DNA from: Bordetella petrii
Lineage (GTDB): Bacteria > Pseudomonadota > Gammaproteobacteria > Burkholderiales > Burkholderiaceae_B
Assembly (NCBI GenBank): GCA_017745595.1
Contig: WMBV01000007.1
Span: 62,001 to 126,000 of the forward strand
DNA length: 64,000 nt
Direction: 5' to 3'
Shown: positions 34,601 to 43,057 of the stretch, in pieces
How positions within the stretch are numbered: the stretch's first letter is position 1
Layout: the number at the start of each line of letters is the position of its first letter
The notes under the pieces: generated by a model
What the model was told of the DNA's origin: nothing
Seen by the model: the letters and a program-made list of their open reading frames with translations, nothing else
Databases searched by the model: none
Program-made: the position numbers and the translations under genes

Positions 34601-35530
34601 ATGATCAAACTCACGATCAAGCAACTTACCGCTGTCAAAGAGCTGGCCGCCACCCGTAGCTTCACCACCGCGGCCGCCCGCCTGCACACGACGCAATCGA
34701 ACCTGAGCATCACCATCCAGGAGGCGGAAAACCTGCTGGGCGTGCGGCTGTTCGACCGCACGACCAAATCCGTCACGCCCACCTCCGCCGGCCTGGAACT
34801 CGCCCAGGCGCTGGGCCGCGTGCTGGACGAGCTGGAATCGCACATCGACAACGCGCAGGCCGAGGGCCGACTGGCACGCGGCACGCTGGCGATCGGGGTG
34901 ACGCCCCTGCTCAGCAGCGCCCTCATTCCCGGATTGCTGGCCGAATTCAACGAGCGCTATCCCCACGTCGAACTGCGCCTGGAAGACGCGCCGACACTGG
35001 AACTGCTCAACCTGCTCGAGCGCCGCGATATCGAACTGGCCATCGGCACCTTCAAGCAGCGCGCGCCGCAGATCGACACCCATGTGCTGTTCGACGACGA
35101 ACTCGTCGTGCTTTCCCACCCGTCGTTGCACCTGCCCGGGAAAATCACCTGGGCCGAATTGTGCAGCCACCGGCTGGTCAGCATCGTCAGCGAAAGCAGC
35201 GTGGGCCGCATCATCGAGCAGACGTTGTGGTCGGTGAAGCACAGCCGCGTGCGCGCCATCATCCAGTCGCAGCACTGGCTGACGGTGATGGCGCTGACGC
35301 ACGCCATGAAGGCGGCCTGCATTGCGCCGCAGTACGCGCTGGCGTCGCGGTACGGGCCGTCGCTGCGGCGTTCCGAACTGATCGAACCCAAGGTGTTCCG
35401 CACCGTGTCGGCCGCCACCCTGCGCAGCCGCGAACTGTCGGCCGCCGCCGCGCAGTTCCTGGCCACGCTGCGCCAGCAACTGGCCAGGCCGGCCGGCTCG
35501 CCGGGGATTATTGATCCACAGAATAAGTAG
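34601..35530 (+). CDS. LysR-family transcriptional regulator
   Basis: A 309-residue LysR protein. The winged helix begins LTIKQLTAVKELAATRSFTT and continues AARLHTTQSNLSITIQEAEN, LFDRTTKSVTPT; the effector domain starts at GTLAIGVTPLLSSALIPGLL. It starts 27 bp after the TetR gene and precedes the CoA-transferase operon in the same direction, so it may control that operon. The 72-bp gap after it is AT-rich and may hold a promoter. Confidence 0.93.
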   Translation: MIKLTIKQLTAVKELAATRSFTTAAARLHTTQSNLSITIQEAENLLGVRLFDRTTKSVTPTSAGLELAQALGRVLDELESHIDNAQAEGRLARGTLAIGVTPLLSSALIPGLLAEFNERYPHVELRLEDAPTLELLNLLERRDIELAIGTFKQRAPQIDTHVLFDDELVVLSHPSLHLPGKITWAELCSHRLVSIVSESSVGRIIEQTLWSVKHSRVRAIIQSQHWLTVMALTHAMKAACIAPQYALASRYGPSLRRSELIEPKVFRTVSAATLRSRELSAAAAQFLATLRQQLARPAGSPGIIDPQNK

Positions 35531-35602
35531 ATCAGAATAATCAATTTTTCTAATAGGTAATGAAGGCCTAGACTTTTTCCGAGCGGTCCACCAAGGAAAA
35601 AG

Positions 35603-36823
35603 ATGAACATCACGGACACGAGCGCGGCCCCGGCCGATGGCGCGTTGCCCTTGTCGGGTTTCACGGTGCTGGATCTATCGATTGCCCGCGCGGGCCCAGT
35701 CGCGGTGCGGCTGCTGGCGGACTGGGGCGCGACCGTGATCAGGCTCGAGCCGCCGCCCAGGCAAGACCGCGGATCGGTCACGGGCAAACGGCGCAGTGCC
35801 GACGAGCAGAACATGCACCGCAACAAGCGCAGCCTGTGCGTCGATCTGAAAACGGACGAAGGCGCGGAAATCTTGCGCCGCCTGGTCTTGCGCAGCGACG
35901 TCGTGGTCGAGAACTTCCGGTCCGACGTAAAAGAACGCCTGGGGCTGAACTACCCGCAGCTGAAGCAAGTCAAGCCGGACATCATCCTGGCCAGTATCTC
36001 GGGCTTCGGGCAAAGCGGCCCTTACGCCGGACGGCCCGGCGTCGACCAGATCATGCAAGGCATGTGCGGCCTGATGTCCGTCACGGGCGCGCCGGGCACG
36101 CCACCCGCGCGGGCCGGCATCGCGGTCTCGGACACCACCGCGGGCATGTTCCTGGGCCAGGGCATCTTGCTGGCGCTGCTGCACCGGGCACTGACGGGCC
36201 GGGGGCAATGGGTGCATACCTCGCTGCTGGAGGCCATGCTGAACAAGCTGGATTTCCAGGCGGTCAGGTACACCGTCAATGGCGAAGTTCCGGTGCAAGA
36301 AGGCAATTTCCATCCGACGCTGGCCCCCATGGGCACCTACGACGCCAGCGACGGCATGGTCAACATCGCCGCCAGCACCGAACGCATGTGGACCAATCTT
36401 TGCAGCGCGCTGGATGCCGCAAGCCTGCTGGCCCGCCCGGAATACCAGGGCAGGACGGCGCGCTTCGCCCACCGGCATCAACTCAATGCCGACGTGAACG
36501 CCGTTACCGCGCGATTCACGGTTCAGGAACTGGCCCGGCGCTTGAACCCGGTGGGCGTGCCTTGCGGGCCGGTCTACGACATCGGCCAGGCCTTCGAAGA
36601 CCCGCAAGCCCGGCACTTGCGCATGACACGGCCCGCGCGCCACGCGGAACTGGGAGAACTGCAGCTGCTGCGGTCCCCCATCAATATGTCCGCTTTCCCG
36701 CACCCCGAACAGTTCGACCGCGCCGCGCCCGACCCGGGCGAACACAGCACCGAACTACTGCGGGAACTGGGTTTCGATACTCCGCATATTGAAACGCTGC
36801 GCGCCAGCCAAGTGATTTCGTAG
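35603..36823 (+). CDS. Class III (CaiB/BaiF) CoA transferase
   Basis: A 406-residue enzyme of the CaiB/BaiF family, which moves CoA between carboxylic acids. Signs: GFTVLDLSIARAGPVAVRLL at the N-terminus, HRNKRSLCVDLKTDEG, VVVENFRSDVKERLGL, ILASISGFGQSGPYAGRPGV followed by DQIMQGMCGLMSVTG, where the Asp fits the catalytic position. AAGGAAAAAG precedes the ATG. It is first in an operon with a crotonase, a Bug receptor and a quinone oxidoreductase, so it probably activates the acid imported by that receptor. Confidence 0.93.
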   Translation: MNITDTSAAPADGALPLSGFTVLDLSIARAGPVAVRLLADWGATVIRLEPPPRQDRGSVTGKRRSADEQNMHRNKRSLCVDLKTDEGAEILRRLVLRSDVVVENFRSDVKERLGLNYPQLKQVKPDIILASISGFGQSGPYAGRPGVDQIMQGMCGLMSVTGAPGTPPARAGIAVSDTTAGMFLGQGILLALLHRALTGRGQWVHTSLLEAMLNKLDFQAVRYTVNGEVPVQEGNFHPTLAPMGTYDASDGMVNIAASTERMWTNLCSALDAASLLARPEYQGRTARFAHRHQLNADVNAVTARFTVQELARRLNPVGVPCGPVYDIGQAFEDPQARHLRMTRPARHAELGELQLLRSPINMSAFPHPEQFDRAAPDPGEHSTELLRELGFDTPHIETLRASQVIS

Positions 36824-36874
36824 CCACCGCGGCCCGCGCCGCTGCAACGCAAGACCACCCAAGGAGGACCATCC

Positions 36875-37627
36875 ATGGATACCGGTGTTCCGGCCCTGAG
36901 CGTCGACGGCAAAGTCGCCACCCTGACGCTGCGCCGTCCCGACCGCGCCAACCGCCTCGAACCGGGCGACCTGGCCGCCATTCACGCGCATATCGAAGCC
37001 GTCGACGGCATGGAGCAGGTGCAGGTACTGCGCCTGCAAAGCAGCGGCAAGTACTTCTGCAGCGGCTACGACATCGGCAAGCTGGGCGGCCCGCGCACCG
37101 TCGATTTCGAAACCATGGCCAACCGGCTGGAATGCGCGCGGCCCGTGACCGTCGCGGTGATCCATGGCGGCGTGTACGGCGGCGGCACCGACCTGGCGCT
37201 GGCCTGCGACTTCAGGCTGGGCGCGCACGGCATCGACATGTTCATGCCGGCGGCGCGGCTGGGGCTGCACTTCTACCGCGGCGGCATGGAACGCTATGTC
37301 AGCCGCCTGGGCCTGAACGCGGCCAAACGCCTGTTCCTGGCCGCCGAACGGATCGACGCCGCCGAAATGCAGGCCATCGGCTTCCTGACCCATCTGGTCG
37401 AAGCGGGGGCATTGCAGGAAACCGCCGGCCGCCTGGTCTCGACGCTGACGTCGATGGCGCCGCTGGCGCTGGCCGGCATGAAAAAACACCTGAACGGCAT
37501 CGCGCGCAACGAGCTGGACGTGGCGGCGCTGCAAGCGGATGTCGCGCGCGCGGCCGGCTCTGAAGACCTGAAAGAGGGCCGAGCCGCGTGGCTGGAAAAA
37601 CGTACGCCACGCTTTCAAGGACGTTGA
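36875..37627 (+). CDS. Crotonase-family protein lacking both catalytic glutamates
   Basis: A 250-residue crotonase-fold protein: GKYFCSGYDIGKLGG (first oxyanion strand) and IHGGVYGGGTDLALACDFRL (second). The Glu144 position reads Asp (GGTDLA) and the Glu164 position Ala (FMPAARLGL), so a simple enoyl-CoA hydratase reaction is unlikely; an isomerase, decarboxylase or hydrolase role is possible. AAGGAGG precedes the ATG. It lies between the CoA transferase and a Bug gene. Confidence 0.85.
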   Translation: MDTGVPALSVDGKVATLTLRRPDRANRLEPGDLAAIHAHIEAVDGMEQVQVLRLQSSGKYFCSGYDIGKLGGPRTVDFETMANRLECARPVTVAVIHGGVYGGGTDLALACDFRLGAHGIDMFMPAARLGLHFYRGGMERYVSRLGLNAAKRLFLAAERIDAAEMQAIGFLTHLVEAGALQETAGRLVSTLTSMAPLALAGMKKHLNGIARNELDVAALQADVARAAGSEDLKEGRAAWLEKRTPRFQGR

Positions 37628-37670
37628 ATTTTCATTTTCGCCGTACCCATAACAAGGCTAGGAGACAAAA

Positions 37671-38639
37671 ATGCAAATCAAACACCTGCTGTCGAGTATA
37701 GGCCTGACCCTGATGATGACGGCCGGCAGCGCGCACGCCGGCAACTATCCCGATCATTCGATCCGCCTGCTGTTGGGCTACAGTCCAGCCGGCGCCGCCG
37801 ACATCATCGGCCGCATCGTCGCCGACGAGATGTCCAGGCGCCTGGGGCAGACCATCGTGGTCGAAAACAAGCCCGGCGCGGGCAGTACGCTGGCGTCGGG
37901 CATCCTGGCGCAGGCCCCGGCCGACGGCTACACCCTGGGGCTGGCCACCGGTACGCTGTTCGGCATAGACCAGTATCTGTACAAGGTGAAATACCAGCCG
38001 GAAGACTTCACCCCCTTAATGCGGCTGACGGTGTCGCCGCTGGTGCTGGCCGTCAACAAGAACCTGGGCGTGGACAGCGTGCGCGACCTGATCGACAAGG
38101 TGCGCGCGAACCCGGGGAAACTCAATTATTCCTCGTCCGGCGTCGGCGGATCGCCCCATATGGCGGCATTGCTGTTCCAGGACGCCATCGACGGCAGCAT
38201 GACCCATGTACCGTACAAAGGCGGCTCGCCCGCCTTGCAGGCCGTGGCGGCGGGCGAAGTGGACCTGTCGTTTGGCACCGCGCCGTCCGTGCTGCCCTTC
38301 GCCCAGAACGGCATGGTCAAGATGCTGGGCGTGTCGACTCCCGAGCCATCGGCCGTCGCGCCCGGCGTGCCGCCGATCGCCGCCAGCGGGCTGCCCGGCT
38401 TCGACTTCACCTTCTGGTTCGGGCTGTTCGGCCCCGCCGGCCTGCCGGACGACGTCCAGGCAACCTTGAGCAAGGCGGCGGCCGATGTCTTGAACGATCC
38501 TGAAATCCAGAAAAAACTGCTCAGCACCGGCAACGTGGCCGCGCCCATGAAGTCCAGCCAGGACTTCGCGGCATGGGCGCGCGACAGCGGCGATTTCATT
38601 CTGCAGCGCGCCAAGAAGGCCAACGTGAAAATGGAATGA
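37671..38639 (+). CDS. Bug-family tripartite tricarboxylate transporter receptor
   Basis: A 322-residue periplasmic receptor with signal peptide (LTLMMTAGSAHAG, cleaved near residue 23), then IRLLLGYSPAGAADIIGRIV, GQTIVVENKPGAGSTLAS, DGYTLGLATG and THVPYKGGSPALQAVAAGE. AGGAGA precedes the ATG by 7 nt. Position between the crotonase and the quinone oxidoreductase marks it as the uptake receptor of the CoA-transferase pathway. Confidence 0.92.
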   Translation: MQIKHLLSSIGLTLMMTAGSAHAGNYPDHSIRLLLGYSPAGAADIIGRIVADEMSRRLGQTIVVENKPGAGSTLASGILAQAPADGYTLGLATGTLFGIDQYLYKVKYQPEDFTPLMRLTVSPLVLAVNKNLGVDSVRDLIDKVRANPGKLNYSSSGVGGSPHMAALLFQDAIDGSMTHVPYKGGSPALQAVAAGEVDLSFGTAPSVLPFAQNGMVKMLGVSTPEPSAVAPGVPPIAASGLPGFDFTFWFGLFGPAGLPDDVQATLSKAAADVLNDPEIQKKLLSTGNVAAPMKSSQDFAAWARDSGDFILQRAKKANVKME

Positions 38640-38693
38640 CGCTGTGCGCGCCGCGACCCGGCGGCGCCGCGCACCAGGAAAAAAGGACGACCC

Positions 38694-39683
38694 ATGGCAA
38701 CAATGCGTACCCCGGCCGTGCTGATACACCGGCACGGCGGGCCCGAAGTACTGGAATGGACCGAAATCGATGTGCCGGAGCCGGCCGAAGGAGAAGTGCG
38801 GATCGTCCAGCACGCCATCGGGCTCAACTTCGCGGACATCTATCAGCGCAAGGGCGCGCACGGCCCGCATGGCGCCGCGCCGTTTCCGATCGTGCTGGGA
38901 TCGCAGGGCGCCGGCATCGTCGAATCGGTAGGACCCGGCGTGGCCGGCCTGGCGCCCGGCGACGCGGTGGCGTACTTGCATCCCGGCGCCTATGCCCGGA
39001 TCCGCCTGGTGCCCGCGGCACGGGTGGTGCCGCTGCCCGATGGGCTGACGCTGGAAACGGCGGCGGGCACGCTGTTGCGCGGCATGACGGCGGAATACTT
39101 GCTGCACCGCCTTTACGCCGTGCGGCCGAGCCAGTTCGTGCTGGTGCACGCGGCGGCGGGCGGCATGGGGCAGATACTGTCCGCCTGGGCGCGCGCGCTG
39201 GGGGCATGCGTCATCGGCACCGTGGGCAGCGAGGCAAAGCGCGAGACCGCTCTGGAACACGGCTGCCATCACGTCATCAATTACCGCGGCGTAGATTTTG
39301 TCGAGCACGTGGCCCGCATCACCGGCAACCAGGGGGTCGCGGTCGTGTACGACGCGGTCGGGCGCGATGTCTTTATGCGGTCTCTCGATTGTCTGGCCGT
39401 GCGCGGCATGGCCATCAACTACGGCACGGCCTCGGGCGATGTCGAGGCGTTCGACCTGCAGCGCCTGCATGCCAAGTCGCTTACGGTGTGCCGGCCGACG
39501 TTGAAGAACTTCGTGGGCACCCGCCCCGAGCTGCTGGACTCGGCGCGGCAGTATGCCCAGGCCGTGCAAGCCGGCCAGATCCGGGCGGCGGTGGCGCGCC
39601 GATACGCGCTGGCCGATGCGGCCCAGGCACACGCCGATCTCGAAGCGCGCCGCACCGTGGGCGCGGCCGTGCTGATCCCCTGA
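38694..39683 (+). CDS. NADPH:quinone oxidoreductase-type MDR protein
   Basis: A 329-residue zeta-crystallin-like MDR enzyme: VLEWTEIDVPEPAEGEVRI, GLNFADIYQRKGAHG, IVLGSQGAGIVESVGPG and LVHAAAGGMGQILSAWARAL (NADPH binding), HHVINYRGVDFVEHV. No zinc ligands. It may reduce an enone or quinone formed in the CoA-transferase/crotonase pathway. AAAAGGA precedes the ATG. It ends 12 bp before the convergent histidine kinase gene. Confidence 0.92.
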   Translation: MATMRTPAVLIHRHGGPEVLEWTEIDVPEPAEGEVRIVQHAIGLNFADIYQRKGAHGPHGAAPFPIVLGSQGAGIVESVGPGVAGLAPGDAVAYLHPGAYARIRLVPAARVVPLPDGLTLETAAGTLLRGMTAEYLLHRLYAVRPSQFVLVHAAAGGMGQILSAWARALGACVIGTVGSEAKRETALEHGCHHVINYRGVDFVEHVARITGNQGVAVVYDAVGRDVFMRSLDCLAVRGMAINYGTASGDVEAFDLQRLHAKSLTVCRPTLKNFVGTRPELLDSARQYAQAVQAGQIRAAVARRYALADAAQAHADLEARRTVGAAVLIP

Positions 39684-39695
39684 GCTTGGGGCCCG

Positions 39696-40799
39696 CTACC
39701 GGGCGACCGGATCCCCCCGCAACCGCAGCTCCGCCACGATCCGGTCCTGGTCTTGCCGCAAAGCAAATTCGTAGCGGCCGGGGTAGCACAAGGCCAGGCG
39801 CCGGCACAGGTTGCCCAGGCCCCCGCCCCCTTTCGCCAGATCGAACGGCGCGCGCAGCTGGCCCGGATTATCCACCGCGACGATCACTTCATCGTCCCGC
39901 CGCCGCGTATGCAGGTTGATCACGAACGCGCCGCTGTCCGAGCGCATGCCGTGCTTGATGGCATTTTCCACCAGGCCCTGCAGCGTCATGTGCGGAATCA
40001 GCCATCCCAGCGAAGCCGGGTCGATGTGGCAGCGGTATTCGAGCTGCCGGTCGAAACGCAAGGCCTGTATGCGCACATAAGATTGCGCCGCCTCGATTTC
40101 TTCGTCCAGCCGGCACAGGCCCTGGCCGCGGCGGTCCAGCGAATAGCGCAGGTAATCGGCCAGCCGGCGCGTCATTTCTTCCGCGATAGCGGGGCGGGCC
40201 TCGATCTCGGCCACGATGGTGTTGAGCGCATTGAACAGGAAATGCGGCTCTATCTGCGATTGCAGATGTTCCAGTTCCAGCCGCAAGGCATGGGTCTCGG
40301 CCTTCATCTTGGAAATACGTTCGGTGCGCGCGGCCAGTTCGGCCCCCACCCCGAAATACACCAGTGTCCAGATGGACAGGATTCCCATGTAATACAGAAA
40401 GCCCAGCCGGTATTGGTTTTCGGGCATGACCCGCAGCGTATCGGGCGGGAAAAACTGGTGGATGGCATAGGCGATCCAGGCCAATAGCGCCGAGGCCGCC
40501 ACGCACAGCACCACCGAACAGGCCAGCACCAGCAGGGGCGTATGCCTGCCGGATGCGCCGCGCCCGTGCCACACCGCCGCGGCACTGGTCAGCATGAAGG
40601 CCAGGGGTTCCAGGCTGAGGGTCAGCCAGAAGGCGGCCGCGGCATTGCCGAACACCGCCAGGCGGATGCAAAAGCCGATGACCGCCAGCACGATCCAGCC
40701 CACCACCTGGGCTCGCCAGAAGCCCGTCGAAGATTCGCCTCGGCTGAGTTCCTGGCTGACTGAACTGAACAGCGCGGTAGTGCGTTCGGAAGATGCCAT
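39696..40799 (-). CDS. LytS/YehU-type sensor histidine kinase
   Basis: A 367-residue membrane kinase. Four hydrophobic segments fall at about residues 31-50, 55-77, 88-115 and 130-155, then a short coiled region and the phosphoacceptor IEPHFLFNALNTIVAEIEA with His 186, typical of the LytS/YehU His_kinase family. The ATPase part has GLVENAIKHGMRS, VAVDNPG and GGGGLGNLCRRLAL. These kinases normally pair with a LytTR response regulator, but none is adjacent. The start at 40799 is the likely one; an open frame continues upstream without obvious domain content. Confidence 0.9.
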   Translation of the reverse strand: MASSERTTALFSSVSQELSRGESSTGFWRAQVVGWIVLAVIGFCIRLAVFGNAAAAFWLTLSLEPLAFMLTSAAAVWHGRGASGRHTPLLVLACSVVLCVAASALLAWIAYAIHQFFPPDTLRVMPENQYRLGFLYYMGILSIWTLVYFGVGAELAARTERISKMKAETHALRLELEHLQSQIEPHFLFNALNTIVAEIEARPAIAEEMTRRLADYLRYSLDRRGQGLCRLDEEIEAAQSYVRIQALRFDRQLEYRCHIDPASLGWLIPHMTLQGLVENAIKHGMRSDSGAFVINLHTRRRDDEVIVAVDNPGQLRAPFDLAKGGGGLGNLCRRLALCYPGRYEFALRQDQDRIVAELRLRGDPVAR

Positions 40800-40920
40800 C
40801 GTGCTGCGCCGAAGCGCGGGACTGTGCCAAAAACCGATTTTGTTGCCTGGCCGGATTTGAAACAAGGTATTTTCGACGAATCCGCACATTCGCTCGACGA
40901 AATCCGGCTGGCGGGCGCCG

Positions 40921-41036
40921 GGTGTCTGACTGCCGCGTGGATTCAGATTCAGGTGTCTGACTCCCGCAGGGTGTCAGACACCGGGGACGTCCGGACAGTC
41001 GCGTCGGTGTCTGACACCCTGCGGGAGTCAGACACC
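40921..41036. repeat. Hairpin-repeat cluster D, partly coding
   Basis: A degenerate unit starts at 40921, a perfect unit lies at 40952-40982 and its exact reverse complement at 41006-41036, with a 23-nt spacer. Both perfect units lie inside the open frame of the LysR gene that ends at 40949, so they code for its last 30 or so residues. Confidence 0.92.
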
Positions 41037-41944
41037 TGGCCGGCCGCCTCAGCCGGGTTCATCACCTGTTGCGCGCACTGCAGCAACGTGCGCACCCAGC
41101 GCCCCCGCTGCGACTGGTTGCGCCACAGCAGGCCCAGTTCGCGCGGCGGCGGGGCCTGGTCGGCGCCGTCACCCGGCACCGCGGGCACGGCAAGCTTGCA
41201 CAGGTCGGGGCCCGCCAACCCTTGCCCGATATCGGGCACTAGCGCAACGCCCAAGCCACGTTCTACAAGAAGGGCAATCGCCATGATGGAATTCAGTTCC
41301 AGCCGTTCGTGCGGCCGGATGCCCTGGGCTTGCAGGTAGCGTTGCGCCAGCGCGCCGCCGGCAAGCTGCCGGTCGTAGCGCACCAAGGGGGCGTGGCGCA
41401 GCAGATCGAGCGGATCTCGCCGGGCATCGCGCGCATGGGCCAGCACAACCAAGGGCTCTTGCCGCAGCGGGGTCCAGCATACGGTCTTGGGCAGATCGAA
41501 CGACAGCTTCAGGCACAGCGCCGCGTCCAGTTCGGACTGCACTAGCGCGCTGTATAGCGCCGGCGTTATGCCGATCCGCAAGGCAATGCGCACACTGGGA
41601 TGCCGTTCGGTAAAGGCCTGCAGAATATCCGGCAGAAAGCCGTGCAGCGCCGTATTCACCGTGCCCAGGCGCAATTCGCCCTCGTCGTCGTCCGTGGCCA
41701 CCCAGTCGCGCAGCGTGTCGGCATCTTGCACCAGCTGGCGGCCCCGCTTGACCAGGCGCTGGCCGGCGGCGGTCGGCCGCACGCTGCGCCCCTGGCGCAC
41801 CAGCAGTGAAACGCCCAGTTCGCGCTCGAGGGCGCGCATCTGCTGGGCCACGGCAGCCGGGCTCAGGTCCAGCCGGCGCGCGGCTTCCGACATAGAACCC
41901 AGCGCGACGACCTGCAGGAAATGGTTCAGGTAGCGGATGTCCAT
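40949..41944 (-). CDS. LysR-family regulator with repeat-derived C-terminus
   Basis: A 331-residue LysR regulator. The DNA-binding domain is YLNHFLQVVALGSMSEAARR, then LDLSPAAVAQQMRALERELG and LLVRQGRSVRPTAAG; the effector domain starts near ELRLGTVNTALHGFLPDIL. Normal family sequence ends around LLQCAQQVMNPAEAAG; the last 30 residues (VSDSRRVSDTD then SPVSDTLRESDT) come from repeat cluster D. It is divergent from Bug-pcaB-pcaC, with a palindrome in between, and probably controls that operon. Confidence 0.92.
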   Translation of the reverse strand: MDIRYLNHFLQVVALGSMSEAARRLDLSPAAVAQQMRALERELGVSLLVRQGRSVRPTAAGQRLVKRGRQLVQDADTLRDWVATDDDEGELRLGTVNTALHGFLPDILQAFTERHPSVRIALRIGITPALYSALVQSELDAALCLKLSFDLPKTVCWTPLRQEPLVVLAHARDARRDPLDLLRHAPLVRYDRQLAGGALAQRYLQAQGIRPHERLELNSIMAIALLVERGLGVALVPDIGQGLAGPDLCKLAVPAVPGDGADQAPPPRELGLLWRNQSQRGRWVRTLLQCAQQVMNPAEAAGQVSDSRRVSDTDATVRTSPVSDTLRESDT

Positions 41945-41956
41945 AGCCTGTATTTT

Positions 41957-41973
41957 CTTTCATTTGATGAAAG
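41957..41973. promoter_or_regulatory. LysR-type operator between the LysR gene and Bug-pcaBC
   Basis: CTTTCAT-TTG-ATGAAAG is a perfect inverted repeat with 7-bp arms and contains the LysR-style T-N11-A. It lies 13 bp upstream of the LysR start and 86 bp before the Bug start in a 114-bp divergent gap. Confidence 0.7.
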
Positions 41974-42058
41974 CAACACGTACTGTATTGCCGCGGCGGG
42001 GCCCGACGACAATGCGGATTGACCTCCGACTATCTACATCTCCGCATAAGGAAGCCCG

Positions 42059-43057
42059 ATGAGCCGCGCCACCCCGTCTTCAGCATCCCGCCGCCAGGCA
42101 CTGGCCGCCGCATTCGGATGGGCCGCCATGTCCATGGCGCCGGCCTGGGCGCAAAACGGCAAGCCCGCCATGCGCATCATCGTGCCCTTTGCCCCGGGCG
42201 GCGGCAACGACGTACTGGCCCGCCAGCTGGCGCACGGGCTCAGCGACATGTTCAAGCAAGACGTGATCGTGGAAAACAAGCCCGGCGCCGGCGGCAACCT
42301 GGGCACCGAGCAAGTGGTGCGCGCCTCGGCCCAGAGCAACATGTTCTTGCTGGGCCACACCGGTACGGTGTCGATCAATCCCGTGCTTTACAAGAACTTG
42401 AAGTTTAATGCGTCGACCGACCTGCGGCCGGTCGCCATGTTCGCGTCTTCGGCCCTGCTATTGGTGGTGCCGGCCGATTCGCCCATACAGAACGTCGCGC
42501 AGTTGGCCGAGGCCTTGCGCGCGCCCGGGGCAGACATGGATTACGCCTCCAGCGGCACGGGTACTGGCGGCCACCTGACCGGCGAAATGTTCCTCCAGGT
42601 GCTGGGCGCCCAGGCCGTGCACGTTCCCTATAAGGGCACGGCGCCCGCGCTGGCGGACGTGGCCGGCGGGCAGGTCGATTTCAGCTTCAGCGTCATCCCG
42701 GCCGCGATGGCGCTGGTCAAATCCGGCAAGCTGCGCGCCCTGGCCGTCACCAGCGCAAAGCGTATGCAGCTGCTACCCGATGTGCCCACCATGATCGAAT
42801 CGGGCGTGCCCGAGCTGGCCGACTTCGAAAGCACGCTCACCTACGGCATATTGGCTCCCAAAACCACGCCCGACGAGACCATCCGCCTGCTCGAGGCGCG
42901 CATCCTGAAGGTCGCCGGCACGGCCGATTTCCAGTCCAGGCTGGCGGTGGAAGGTGCCGAACCCATGCTGGGCGGCTCGGCCGAATACGCCCGCCGCATC
43001 CAGGAAGAAAGCCGCAAGTGGGGCCACGTCGTCACCGTTTCCGGCGCATCGGTATGA
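42059..43057 (+). CDS. Bug-family tripartite tricarboxylate transporter receptor
   Basis: A 332-residue periplasmic receptor. The N-terminus ASRRQALAAAFGWAAMSM looks like a twin-arginine signal, unlike the other Bug proteins here. Family marks: MRIIVPFAPGGGNDVLARQL, DVIVENKPGAGGNLGTEQ and VHVPYKGTAPALADVAGGQ. Its stop overlaps the pcaB start by 4 nt (ATGA), which ties it to protocatechuate breakdown; it may bring in protocatechuate or a related acid. AAGGAAG precedes the ATG. Confidence 0.92.
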   Translation: MSRATPSSASRRQALAAAFGWAAMSMAPAWAQNGKPAMRIIVPFAPGGGNDVLARQLAHGLSDMFKQDVIVENKPGAGGNLGTEQVVRASAQSNMFLLGHTGTVSINPVLYKNLKFNASTDLRPVAMFASSALLLVVPADSPIQNVAQLAEALRAPGADMDYASSGTGTGGHLTGEMFLQVLGAQAVHVPYKGTAPALADVAGGQVDFSFSVIPAAMALVKSGKLRALAVTSAKRMQLLPDVPTMIESGVPELADFESTLTYGILAPKTTPDETIRLLEARILKVAGTADFQSRLAVEGAEPMLGGSAEYARRIQEESRKWGHVVTVSGASV

